A DNA stretch of 64,000 bases from Opeltia flavorubescens (taxonomy: Eukaryota > Ascomycota > Lecanoromycetes > Teloschistales > Teloschistaceae). Shown in pieces: positions 31,220 to 42,406 of this stretch. The DNA lies in NCBI GenBank assembly GCA_000442125.1, contig KE546965.1:2542001-2606000 (forward strand). Direction: 5' to 3'. Every line of letters starts with the position of its first letter. Within the stretch, counting starts at the first letter, position 1. The notes below the pieces were generated by a model. That model did not search any database, was not told the DNA's origin, and saw only the letters and a program-made list of their open reading frames with translations. The translations under genes were made by a program, and so were the position numbers.

Positions 31220-32173
31220 ATGGCCGACTACGCACCTCCCTCTGGACCGCCCCCACCGCGAGTCCCGGAAGGCTGGAAAGCCCAATGGAACGACCAATAC
31301 CACGAATGGTACCTCCCCATCCCTCTTAATTCCCTACTCCCCTCCAAAATCACCCACAACCCACTAACCAAAAAATCCCAACCCAGGTTCTACGTAAACC
31401 TCCACACAAAAGTCTCCCAATGGGATCTCCCCACCCACCCCGCCTACCCCGCCTCCTCCCCCGGCTCCGCCCCCTCCGGCCCCCCACCAACATACGCAAA
31501 CCCCTCCCAACAAAACCTCTCTTACCCGGAGAAAAACCTCAGCACCAACAACCCCTACTCCTCCCCCCACTCTCAAGACAACATCTCCAGCGACGCCGCC
31601 CTCGCCGCCCGCTTGCAGGCTGAAGAAGATGAGCGCGCACGCCAGGCCTCCTCGCGGGGGGCTTCGGATAGTTATTACCAAGGGGGCGGAGGAGGACAGC
31701 AGCAACAACAGCCGCCAGGATTTCAGGGAAACTACCCCGGCGCTCCTGGCAGCGGTGGGGGGTATGGGCAAGAACTCCCCCCCAGAGAGCAGAAGAGTAA
31801 AGGTCTAGGCGGGCTGTTGTCGAAACTCAGTGGTAAGGCTGGGGGGTCGTCTTCGCATGGAGGAGGAGGATATCCGCAGCAGGGTGGGTATGGGGGATAT
31901 GGGCATCAACAGGGGTATGGCGGGTATCCGCAGCAAGGATATGGAGGAGGCGGGTACGGCGCGCCGCCGAAACGACATGGTGGGATGGGTGCAGGTGGGG
32001 CTGCGGCGTTGGGTGTTGGTGGAGGGTTGCTGGGCGGGGCTTTGTTAGCGGAGAGTATGGGTGGGGATGATGGGGGAGGAGACTATGGAGGAGGGGACGA
32101 TGGGGACTATGGAGGTGGAGATGGAGGAGGAGATTTCGGTGATGGTGGTGGGGATGGTGGAGGCGGGGATTAA
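31220..32173 (+). CDS. WW-domain, Gly/T-rich-tail protein (WWM1-like)
   Basis: 291 aa from two exons, 31220-31308 and 31387-32173. The 78-nt intron (GTACCT donor, CACTAACC branch, CCCAG acceptor) contains no in-frame stop, so the unspliced frame also reads through. Splicing is supported because it rebuilds one intact WW domain: VPEGWKAQWNDQYHEW joined to FYVNLHTKVSQWDLP. After it comes a Pro/Ser-rich region, a conserved helix SSDAALAARLQAEEDERARQ, a Gly/Tyr/Gln-rich stretch, a hydrophobic Gly/Ala/Leu segment (ALGVGGGLLGGALLAESM) and an acidic Gly/Asp repeat tail. This layout resembles yeast WWM1, a metacaspase-interacting WW protein; the functional link is inference. Confidence 0.8.
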   Translation: MADYAPPSGPPPPRVPEGWKAQWNDQYHEWYLPIPLNSLLPSKITHNPLTKKSQPRFYVNLHTKVSQWDLPTHPAYPASSPGSAPSGPPPTYANPSQQNLSYPEKNLSTNNPYSSPHSQDNISSDAALAARLQAEEDERARQASSRGASDSYYQGGGGGQQQQQPPGFQGNYPGAPGSGGGYGQELPPREQKSKGLGGLLSKLSGKAGGSSSHGGGGYPQQGGYGGYGHQQGYGGYPQQGYGGGGYGAPPKRHGGMGAGGAAALGVGGGLLGGALLAESMGGDDGGGDYGGGDDGDYGGGDGGGDFGDGGGDGGGGD

Positions 32174-32645
32174 ACCTCTGTCATCGGAATGCAAGTGTGG
32201 CAGATGTGGATTGACTGGAAAGAGTCACACTTATGGCCAACGACAATGAAACAAATCCTCAGCAATGGGTGGCTTTTTGGAAGACAGGTTAAGCAGCTGT
32301 TGAGAGTAGTTCCTACTCCGTGATTGACGCAGGATCAAAGAGAAATGTAACCTTTTCTTTCCTCAATGAACTTGTACCATGAGAGCGTCCTTGATACACC
32401 TGGAATGCGTATTGCAAATTACTAATCTATATGAATCTCTCCTTCCACCAAATGCTCATGAATATCGTCGACTGGGATGCCTTCCCCGCCACCATGCACG
32501 CAGATTAAAGAACGACAGGATATATTACGATGGGCTTACCCCGTTCATAAACCCTCGCTTCATACAGCTGGGTGATGCGTATATACAACAACCGTGAACA
32601 AAACTTATAAGTGAATGACCACCATGATATATCCTCGAATCCACC
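32174..32645. other. Intergenic (convergent 3' region)
   Basis: 3' regions of the WW gene and EDE1. No supported gene. Confidence 0.45.
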
Positions 32646-35600
32646 TCAAGATTTGGAAGAAAGTTCCTCAAGAGCCTAGTACAGTCAGTATTACATCGCA
32701 CCAAAGAAACACAGAAATCAGTCTCCACTCACCTTATCCTGATCATAATCATACTTCTCCAACGCCCTAACGCAATCATCACGTTTAAACCCCATATTCG
32801 TCAGATCCTTAACGAGAGGATCATCATGCTCCGTAGTTGTGCTAACTCCTCGATTAAGCGGAGGTTTCGTCCCCGGCAGCTGAGGCGGTCCATTTTGACG
32901 AGTTGGCTGAGAAGAAGGTTCCGGCTGCACCCCATTATTCTGCGGTGTATCCAAGCCCGCAAAGATGGCATCCCAATCATGAGAAGTGTTAGGCTGAGCA
33001 GACGGCTGCTGCTGCGAAATCGACGGCTGCACAGGGCTAATCCTCGACTCGAAATCGCTAAAATCGTTGAAATTTGTCTGAGGTTGGAAGTTGGCGTGCC
33101 TTGAGGATGACGGAGACTCGAACGTAGGGTTGAACTCCTCGAAGCCGCTTCTGTGCGATGCAGAAAAGTCTTCATCGCCTTTCTCATCCGCTTCTTTTGC
33201 GTCAGATAGATCGTTAAATTCACTGTCGAAATCGTCAAAGGCCGTCTTTGCTGGTACCGGCGGCTGAGGCTGCGACCCTGACGATGGTTCACGTTGGTAG
33301 GCGAAAGGGGCGGCCGATGCGCCGGGAGGCATTGGGGCACGAGGTTCGGGCATTGAAGGCCCTGGTCCTCCTGCACGTGTCACACTGGACTGGCGCGATA
33401 GATCAGGATCCATCTCGCCAAAGAGGTTGGAGCTTTTTTCCGTGTTGGTGGTGGTCATGTTAGGCTCAGTGTCTTGGCTGGATAGGGGTGGTGGTGATGT
33501 AGGATCGTCTCGCGAAGGTAATAATCCTTTGTACTCAGGAGGAAATTGATTGGATGGTTTCCGCTGACCCGGCTGCAGACTTGATTCGGGTGAGGCTACA
33601 GTCTGGTCATAAGTAGGTGGAGACATTTGTGCGCCAGGTGTAGGTAATTGGGAGTTATTTGACTCAATAGACGTCAAAGGCGGTCGTGTAGGAGCTAGAC
33701 TGCTACCTGCTTCGTCGCCAAACGTCGGAGCGATAGGTTGGGATGTCTGGGTTTTTTCTGCAGTTTGCTGGGTTCGAGGCGGAGAGACTGCCGTGAAGTC
33801 ATCTTCAAAGCCTCGGTCGCTGCTGCTGTCGCTCTCATCGTCTCCGCCAAATTCTTGGATAGGAGGGAATTCGCCCGCTGCTTTGGGTGCACCAACCCCA
33901 TCAAATGCTCGGGTCGCGCTTTCTCCATTGTTCAGTATTGGAGCACTGCTACTCTCCCCAAAATCCTTGAAAGCAGCATCAAAATCTTCCTTTGCTGATA
34001 AAGGGCTACGTTCCTTTCCCTCGAGAATCGGCAATTCTGTCCGCAGACCAGACGGATTATGAGTTTCTTCCGACGAGCTGAATTTCTTACTCTCTGGCGT
34101 CAAAGGTGGTGTAGCATCACCAGGGAAACCTCCAGGCATATCTCGAGCCGTACTCGGCTGACCGAATAGAGAATCACGCTGAGTCTCTTCAGATGCAGGC
34201 ATGTTCCCGTTTCCTGTCAGCGACTCTCGCTCGTTCGCTGACAATACACCGTGTCCCTCGACGTTTTCTGGCTTCAGACTTGAAGACCGAGTCGGAGGAA
34301 GAGATGCCGTTGAGTCTTCCATTTGAGGCTGGGAAATATTTCGGTCAGTCGGAGTATCAGTACCGGTGGGCTCTCCCATCCGACTTGCAGGTGGGTTTGC
34401 TCGAATAGATGAGGCTTCGGAGCCGGATCTCTCCAGCGTCTTTCCAAATGGCAAGAAGCTCGAGGTAATTTGTCGGGACTGTGGGGGTGCTGGAGGTTCG
34501 CCCGCGATTTGCGGGGTGGTATCATATGTTGAAGGGAGGGGAGACCCTGAAGGTGTGGGGACATCGGGCCCATCCGAAGATCTCTCAGACTGGCCAGAAG
34601 TCACGTTTGGACGAGAGAGCTCTCGGGCGTTGTTGAGTGAGTCGTTTTGGAAAGAAGTCGGAGGAGGCCCAGAAGATTGGCTGATGAGAGAGGGACCGAA
34701 GAAGCTATCAAAGGCATTTTGGTTAGGCGAAGCTGCATTTGATGGTGCAAACGGCGACGTGACTCCCTTAGAGCCCGGGTCTGCCGACTGCCGTCGTAAA
34801 AATGGGTTCATGCTTGTCGTAGAAGCAGCCGGGCTCGCGACATTGACTGGAGTTCGAGTATTTGACAAATCCTCCAATGCCTTCTTGTCCTTTTCCAAAG
34901 CTTGATTAGTCTCTTCGACAACCTTTTTGGTCTCTTCTATTTCCTTCGTTGTAGCGCTATGTTCTTTGGAAAGCTCATCAAATTCCGTCTGGAGCCTACT
35001 TCGCTCAGCTTCAGCTGTTGTGACTTGCTTCCTATGAATGGCTGCCAATCCTTTTTGTTGCCTCAGATCGGAATTCAACTTTTCAAGCTCAGGCTTCAGC
35101 TCGTTCATCAATAGATTCTCCTGCCGTATACGTTCCTTGAGACTGGCAATTTCCTTTTGTTCGACTTCTAGGGCAGCTCCTGTTTGTTGATGCTTGTTGT
35201 GGAGATCTTGTCGAGCGCCCTCGATCATAGCTATTTCAGATTGGAGTTTTCGGGAATCATTCTTTGCTGTTGCGAGCTGCGCTTCTAATTCATTCTGGAC
35301 CCTAACCTCCTGTTCATAAGCTGATCTAAGACTCGCAAGTCGAATCTCAAAGTCTCGTTTTGCGTTTTGCGTTTGCGATAGGTCTTGTTGAGTTGGTGCG
35401 CTTTTACTCTTGACTTCTTGCATCTGTCCAGTCAAGGTACTGACTTGATTGGACAAATTGGCAAGCTCTGAAGTCTCCTGAGTGAGCTTCTTGCTGACTT
35501 CAGGGTCGTTGTCTCCTAGGAGATCATCCATCATTGATGGCTGTCGCTGTTGTGGAGGTGGAGGTGCTCGGCTCTGCATTGGACTTGTGCCACTTGATGT

Positions 35601-37289
35601 TCCTGTCCCTTGAGGAGTCATGATTTTCTGTCCAAAAGACGAGGAAGGAATAAACGGCTTAAAGACGGATGATTGTTGGGCTTGTTGCGTAATCTGAGGT
35701 GAATCTGTTGTCCTTGGTGGACTGGCAGTATATAAGGACGAGTCACTCACAGACTCCGGAGCTCGAGGAGTGGGTGAGGTGAACGCATCGAGCCCAAATA
35801 GATCCTCGGCAGCAGATTTTGGCGCGGTTATATTGGCCGCATTATCGAATGTTGGAGCGGTAGGTTGTGCAGGTTGTGGAGGTTGTCGGCGCATGCTTGG
35901 TGGAATGAGGTTAGGCGGGAGCGATTGTGGAAGTACGTCGCGCCCAGTTGTTTTTGACCGTTGTTGTCGTATGAGATACATCGCAACGGCAAACTCATCC
36001 TTGTTCAATTGCCCCTCGGAGTTGATATCTGCCAGATCCCAGATCTGGGCCAGCGCTTCTTCGGGTAATCTAGAATTACTAAAGAAGCCGACAGCCTGGT
36101 CACCTGTAATAAACCCACGGTTCGCAGTATCAACCGTGCTGAATATTTGGTCAAACGCAGCCTTGTCCTGCTGGGTAATGGCCCATTGATCACCAGTCGG
36201 AGTCTCTGGCCGTTGCGCCTGGGAAAAGGGAGCTCGCGCGGCAGGACTCAATGGTCGCTGGTGGCTTGCTCCACTGAATTGCCTGGGAATTGCTGAGGGA
36301 TGCCCAATGCTATCTGAGACCTGCCTAGATCCTGTACCTTGACGAGGGATCGCCCGTCGCGATGCTGCCTCATACAACCCAGCCGGTAATATTTGAGGCA
36401 GCGCTCTCATGGATCCACTTTTGTATGAGGCAAGCAAATGCATCGCAATTATGAATTCGGTCAGACCCAGGGCACCCTTTTGTTCGGTATCCGAAAGGTT
36501 CCATATCCGGCCCAGAACTTCATTGGGCAGCTGAGCGCGCTCGAAGATCTGCTTCGCGGTATCCCCTGGGAGACTATGTAAGCAGGAGAAGCTGTAAGAC
36601 GGCTGTTAGATGCACACCAGACAAGATTCCCCCCTGTGCTCCAGATTCCTCGAATATCGATGAATATTGTGCGACCTTCTCTTGAGACAATGGTGGAACT
36701 CTGATTGGTCCACTATTCTGGGCTTGTAACGGTGCTGGACCTGTGTTCCCCTGGGGTACAGATGGAAAAGGGATACCGTCGAATCTGGGAAGAGGGCCGC
36801 CCGCTGTACGAGAAGTCAGTCAATCTCCTGCACCAGACGTTAGATGGTCATACGCTTCAACGCGAGCTCTGGAGAGATCTGCCTCCCGGATTGAGCATAT
36901 CCTATCAATCGGAGGACCAAGCCAAAACCAGCCGGTGTTAGCAACCCTCGATTTTCGGTATCCGCAATTTGCCATATCTAACAAGAGGGACTGATCAGAA
37001 GAGGCGCCTCCATACGGGATAGATATTTCACGATGTTTCATACCTCGCCCAAAGTCGAAGGCGGCAGCTTCGTCTTTTCGAAGAATTTGACAGCTACTTC
37101 CCCAGTAACGACGCCAATCTTATCCGTGTCTGCAGCGGAGAATAGCTGGCCAAAGTACCGGCGCTCTTCAGGGCTTAATTGTAGGTTGGGATGCTCTGCA
37201 TTTAGAAAGTTAGCGGAGGTCCGGCCATTGCTATGATGATGTGGAGAGCTGCGCTGACGTTGCTCTGAACTTCGTTCTGTTTCCGCCAT
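32646..37289 (-). CDS. EDE1: EH-domain/UBA endocytic scaffold (Ede1-like)
   Basis: Early endocytic scaffold that initiates clathrin-coated pits and binds NPF adaptors and ubiquitin. 1472 aa from five exons: 37289-37044, 36977-36854, 36803-36618, 36565-32733 and 32675-32646. Seen: EH1 (LSPEERRYFGQLFSAADTDK across exons 1-2), EH2 (LSQEKVAQYSSIFEESGAQG to IIAMHLLA, about 160-240), EH3 (DKAAFDQIFSTVDTANRG to AVAMYLIRQQ, about 313-395) with EF-hand-like loops, a long coiled coil (about 535-750), a Pro/Ser-rich disordered region with an NPF, and a C-terminal UBA (LVKDLTNMGFKRDDCVRALE). The last 10-codon exon (ALEELSSKS) replaces an ORF ending in VSGD and completes the UBA helix; the donor is GTGAGT. 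Length matches Ede1 orthologues. The ATG at 37289 is the first Met before the EH region. Confidence 0.95.
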
Positions 37290-38075
37290 GATGACGGTCC
37301 TCTTACACCCAGAATTCCCAACTACGACCCACAGGAATGTTGAGAGCTTCCAGAGAAGGATATAGCCTCTGCACGCACTGGAGGGTCCCCGCGAGGTTGC
37401 TGGCTTCGATGAAGAGTGTAGGATGAAGCTCACTGCAGCTCTGCATGTTTACCAAGATCCATGTTCCTTGCCAAGACGCCATGCCTTTTCGAGATATGGC
37501 ATGGCTCCCGTCCGAACCGAAGTGAGGCCGTCTGATCTACAAATACATACAGGCTTGGGGGTTGACAAAATAAGTGAATAGAGGCGAACGCGACACCTCG
37601 ATTTAACCCTAATAACCACTAAAATTCCTACAAGAAGTTGCGCAATTAGGTTAGACAGTATTTTAAATTCTAAGTCTTTAAAATCTTTAGATTCGAACAA
37701 AGTGTTCGTGGGATATTATCTATAGAAGAAGGAGCAAATACTGCGGTGATCGTATGCCAAGGCGGGCCCCTCTATTCACTTTTTTTGTCACCCGATGGTA
37801 CAGGGCAATAAGGGGTTTTATCACATCGTAGAACAGAACAAGACTCTGTGAGATCTTTTGTTGCAGTGCTATCTCTAAATACAAAGCTCCTTCATTAAGT
37901 CGTCCATGCGTAGCTTCCGACATTCGCATGTTGGGAAGACTTAAGACTTCGCTGGACAATACCTTGAGGACAAACCAATATCATTCTGAACAATCTAGAA
38001 AGGAACGTGAAAGAGATTGCAAACACCACTCGGATGCTTCCTGTGGAGGCCTTACACCGGGTACCGACCACGATT
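37290..38075. other. Intergenic: EDE1 promoter and tubulin 3' region
   Basis: No gene supported; several short ORFs lack features. Holds the EDE1 promoter and the alpha-tubulin 3' UTR. Confidence 0.45.
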
Positions 38076-39827
38076 CTAGTATTCGCCTTCTCCACCTTCC
38101 TCACCCTCAACCGAATCGGTGGCGACCTCTTCGTAGTCTCTCTCCAATGCAGCAAGATCTTCACGTGCTTCACTGAACTCTCCTTCCTCCATACCTTCGC
38201 CCACATACCAATGTACGAAAGCCCGCTTCGAGTACATAAGATCGAACTTGTGTGAGAGGGCCGACCATGCCTCAGCGATCGCAGTCGTATTGGAAAGCAT
38301 GCAGCTATTGCTCGGTTAGCTTCACTCTCTATGCAGACATATTGACAAGGCTTACACAGCGCGATTGACTTTGGCCAAGTCACCGTTGGGAACCATCTGC
38401 GGTGGCTGGTAGCATATACCGATCTTAAATCCAGTCGGGCACCAATCCACGAATTGGATGGTCCGCTTGGTTTTAAGAGTAGCCACAGCAGCATGAACAT
38501 CATTGGGAACGACATCCCCTCGATAAAGTAAGCATGTGGCCATGTATTTCCCGTTGCGTGGGTCACATTTAACCATCTGGTGGTTAGGCTCGAAACAAGA
38601 CATAGAAATCTCTTGCACTGAGCTGGCCTCGTAAGATGCCTGCGCAGTAGACACTACTGGAGAGTAGGCAACCAAGGGGAAATGGATGCGAGGATAAGGA
38701 ACGAGGTTGGTTTGGAATTCATTAAGATCGACGTTGAGGGAGCCATCGAAGCGGAGTGATGCGGTGATTGAAGAAACGACTGTTCGAGCGTGTTATTTAT
38801 TTGCAGGGTAGGCAAGGGTTTGCAATTGAAACTCACCTTGAGCAATCAAGCGGTTCAGGTTCTCGTAATTAGGGCGCTCGATGCCAAGGTTTCTTCGGCA
38901 GATATCGTATATAGCTTCATTATCGACCATGAAGCTACAATCTGAATGCTCCAGGGTAGTGTGGGTCGTGAGGATCGAATTGTAGGGCTCAACAACCGAG
39001 GTGGCAACTTGAGGGGCAGGGTAAACACAGAATTCGAGCTTGCACTTCTTGCCGTAATCAACAGAGAGGCGCTCCATAAGGAGCGCACCAAACCCAGATC
39101 CAGTGCCTCCACCAAAGGAGTGAAACACGAGGAAACCTTGTAGACCGGAGCAATTGTCTGCGACACGACGAACTTTGTCGAGAACTTGATCAATCAGCTC
39201 TTTACCCACAGTGTAGTGGCCACGAGCGTAGTTGTTTGATGCATCCTCCTTGCCAGTAATCATGTGCTCAGGATGGAAAAGATGGCGGTAAGGCCCAGTG
39301 CGGACCTCGTCCACCACATTGGGTTCGAGATCGCAGTATATGGTTCGTGGAACATATTTGCCTTGGCCTACCAAGCATCCATTAGCTGTGACAGTACTCG
39401 CTCTGAGGGGTGATCTAACGCACCAGTTTCTGAAAAGAAGGTGCTAAAACCCTGATCTTGATCTGCTTGTTTTCGCTCTGGTGTCAGGTATCCATCAGGC
39501 TATGAATACGTGCACATTAGTATCTGCTTGCGTGGCAGACCTCTGTATGAGTATGGAACCATACCTGAATGCCGTGTTCTAAGCAATAGAGCTGATGTTG
39601 GTCGTCAGCTCGATTTATTCCAGGCCCGTTGCTCAAATCGACCAATGTAGATCGAATCTGCATTGATCACTTACCTCCCAGCACGAATTAGCAATTTGGC
39701 AGCCAGCCTGGCCGACTATAAGTGGACACGAGTCAGCTTGCCCGTATGTTTACAACCAGTAGAGTTTCGAAAAGTAGTTTTCGGGCGCGTTTGGCGACCT
39801 ACCATTCAAGCTTATGACTTCTCTCAT
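38076..39827 (-). CDS. Alpha-tubulin
   Basis: Alpha subunit of microtubules, 450 aa, the standard length. Seven exons: 39827-39803, 39715-39675, 39591-39565, 39499-39424, 39367-38837, 38779-38356 and 38304-38076. The first codes only MREVISLN plus one base. Seen: [13 protein letters not shown], the GTP-binding GGGTGSG loop, the alpha-specific insertion and loop text ([20 protein letters not shown]), and an acidic tail ending GEEGGEGEY with a C-terminal Tyr suited to detyrosination. All junctions agree with universal tubulin sequence, so the exon model is firm. Confidence 0.98.
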
Positions 39828-40171
39828 GGTGTACTTTGATGACGAGCTGATGTTATATATGCTCGATGTATTTTTCTAGGAGGAAAAGAACCTGATTGCA
39901 AGAAGTTTGACGGTCAAGACTTGCCCAGAGATAAATCAAGGGATTGTGCGAAGTCCGTTGTTTATCTCCCCTGCAAGTCGTCGCGCTACGAATGTAAACG
40001 GTGCCAAGCCCGCGCTTAGCTTTGGCCAATAATCTCTCGAATAAGGAAAGTTCCAAGTCTCAACGTCGACCATGGCTTAGTGATATGAAGTCAATTTTCA
40101 AGGAACTTGTGAACATCAGGTTTTGATTAATGTAAAATGTTACATCTCACTGTTACAGATATCATGAATCA
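39828..40171. promoter_or_regulatory. Divergent promoter interval tubulin / PGA1-like
   Basis: 344 bp between the divergent start codons; must serve both genes. No individual site claimed. Confidence 0.45.
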
Positions 40172-41024
40172 ATGATGTGGCTAGCGATTCCAGCCCAGGT
40201 GGTCTTAATCTGGACTGCGATTACTGTGGCTAATGTAGAGAAAACCATTTTCCTCGCTCCTGAGGCCCTTGGAATCCCCTCAAATCAACTAAACCTAGAC
40301 CAACTACAATTGGAAGTCTTAACTCCCAGTGCAACAGCTCTTCGTCGTCAGTTGAGAGCTGCTTTCCCAACACCAACGGAACCTGAAGGGCCAACATCAT
40401 GGTTCTTCCTTGACTCTTTGAAACCCTCTCAGAGATATGAGCTTCGAGTCTGCTGGTTAGCAACGGTAAGAACTGAGGACTTATGTGTCATTCCTGAGTG
40501 AATACTTTGGAATATTGACTCATAAAACATTGATCACATAGCAACCAACAGATTTCACAATCATCACTTATCAGCTGCATGAAGTCTTTGAGTCCCCTAA
40601 GTTAATTTCATCACTTGCCTTCTACACCGAAAGACATAAATTGTCTTCACGAACTCAGCCATCCACCTTTCCTTATAAACATTCCACCAAGTCCTCGATT
40701 CTCTTCCTCAAAATCAACGCTGCAGCAGCTTATTTCACCACCAACGAGACTCTTATGCAAAAAGTGCCTTTGGTAGACGTCGATATCAGTATGTGGTAGA
40801 TTCCTTATGGACCCTAATTGATTCTGCTAACGCAGCTCACAGTCCTGGACCCTTACCTTTTGAATATTCTACCAAAGTCTCTGGTCCCAACGGGTATACA
40901 CCTCACTGTCGTCGCTTTCATTGCCTGGTACCTTTCCAAAGCTATCTGGACCTTCCTTGATCAAGCCTCTAGTTTGAACGTCCAAGCAACAAACGCGGAA
41001 ATTCAGCAGAAGAAAACTTCCTGA
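40172..41024 (+). CDS. Probable GPI-mannosyltransferase II co-activator (Pga1-like)
   Basis: 240 aa from three exons: 40172-40465, 40542-40788 and 40843-41024. Seen: an N-terminal signal/anchor (WLAIPAQVVLIWTAITVANV), a lumenal domain with SWFFLDSLKPSQRYELRVCW, NAAAAYFTTNETLMQKVPLV, then ILDPYLLNILPKSLVPTGIH and a C-terminal transmembrane helix with a short cytosolic tail. This layout and the DPYLLN-LPKSL-PT segment fit the fungal Pga1 family, ER proteins that assist the second mannose addition in GPI-anchor synthesis. I assign this from pattern memory, so moderate confidence; an unnamed ER membrane protein is the alternative. Confidence 0.6.
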
Positions 41025-41028
41025 TACC

Positions 41029-41478
41029 ATGTCTCTCACCAATGACAATGTCCCTGGCAACTCCGATAATGCTTGTGCTGGTGACGGTACCAAGGCCTGC
41101 TCCTGCGCAAAATGTACCACCGACCGCGTCCAAAAGTACGAAGCCTTGCAAAAAACACCAATCTACCGCCTACCGGCAGAGCTCGTCGTCAACATTTGTG
41201 AGCGCGTGGACCTGGTAAACTTCCCGGCTTTTCTTATCGCAACATATCATTTGTTGCGCATGCGAGGCGTAATTCCCGCTTACCCTTCGACAATGTTGAA
41301 GACAATGCTGCTCCAGGAGGAAGCAGGCGCCCCGCAGTCTGCAAGCCTTGCAGCCATGCCAAAAGAGCTTCTTCTTGCGATCGGCCAGACACTCACTATC
41401 CACGAAAAGGTTCACATGGTGTTGGCGACCCATCGCATGCGGCCCGAAGACGTCGAAATCATCACCCACTTACCATAG
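41029..41478 (+). CDS. Small F-box-like ORF 4 nt after the Pga1-like gene
   Basis: 149-aa intronless ORF whose ATG lies only 4 nt after the stop of the upstream gene on the same strand. Seen: a Cys-rich start (CSCAKC), an F-box-like motif (IYRLPAELVVNICERVDLVN), and a second weaker copy (MPKELLLAIGQTLTIHEKVH). The reading is clean, but there is almost no room for a promoter or 5' UTR. It may be translated from the same mRNA, from an internal promoter within the last exon, or be a non-expressed remnant. Confidence 0.55.
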   Translation: MSLTNDNVPGNSDNACAGDGTKACSCAKCTTDRVQKYEALQKTPIYRLPAELVVNICERVDLVNFPAFLIATYHLLRMRGVIPAYPSTMLKTMLLQEEAGAPQSASLAAMPKELLLAIGQTLTIHEKVHMVLATHRMRPEDVEIITHLP

Positions 41479-42406
41479 ATAGTGGAGGAAATCAGCATTA
41501 CGTGGCGTTGGGTAGTCACGAAGTCAAGCAAAGGGCGATTATTGGAGGAGGCATTTGATGAGCAGCTGTTTGCGTTGCATGAGCATGGAGGCAATATGAG
41601 ATAGAGAGGGCTTCACTTGCAGCTCCAGTCAGATATGTCTTGAAGAAAAATGCTCAAAGCCTACTATTCTGCCTTTGCATCATACTCACAGTGACTAATC
41701 AAGGAACGTGATTTCTCCTTCGCGACCGCTTGCTTCGCCTAATAGGCTTGACGCAATGAATCAATCATTGACCAAGACCTGGGTAACGCGAAGAGCGAAA
41801 GAAGCCCTGATCTCGCTGCTCCAGGGCTAATCGCTACAGGAAGCCTACCTCTTTAGCCCATAAAATGCGGTGTTCGTAAAGATCTAGAGGATTTCTAGCC
41901 TCCCATCGGCTCTCGCTCCTCTCCTTGGTTCCTTTCGTGGTGCGTAACGTACTTCTATGTCAAAGCCTCTTCGTTCTGTCTAAAAGTTCGTAATGCCGTT
42001 GTTCATCCATGTGTATCGTGAAATACGGATGTATTTACCACTTCACTGTCGAGGATCAATGGCACAGAAGCATTGTAACGTGGTCGCTCCTGCAGGCTGC
42101 TACCGCTAGTCACTCTGCAAATCGGTGGATATTGGTTGTGATTTGACGAATAAATACATATTGAACAGAAGACCGGCTGACCCATATATCAGGTAAATGT
42201 ATTGTGTCAATCGCCGTTACTATATCGAAGAAACAGACGTCAGCAAAGGGACACGATCAATCCTTTCTGGCCATCAGTAAAGCCCTACCGCGCTAGACTG
42301 GAGAAGGAAGCTACACTAGCGGCTGGGTTGCTTTATCTTATCGCGATGTCGTGCATCCAAAATACTAAGTGTTCGTCATTCAGAAGATCTAAGCAAGCAT
42401 GAGACA
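41479..42406. other. Intergenic
   Basis: 0.9 kb without a supported gene; small ORFs on either strand have no features. Confidence 0.4.

Noticed and set aside
34366-34905. 179-codon plus-strand ORF inside EDE1
   Set aside because: Antisense to the disordered Pro/Ser-rich region of EDE1; the opposite strand is clearly coding.
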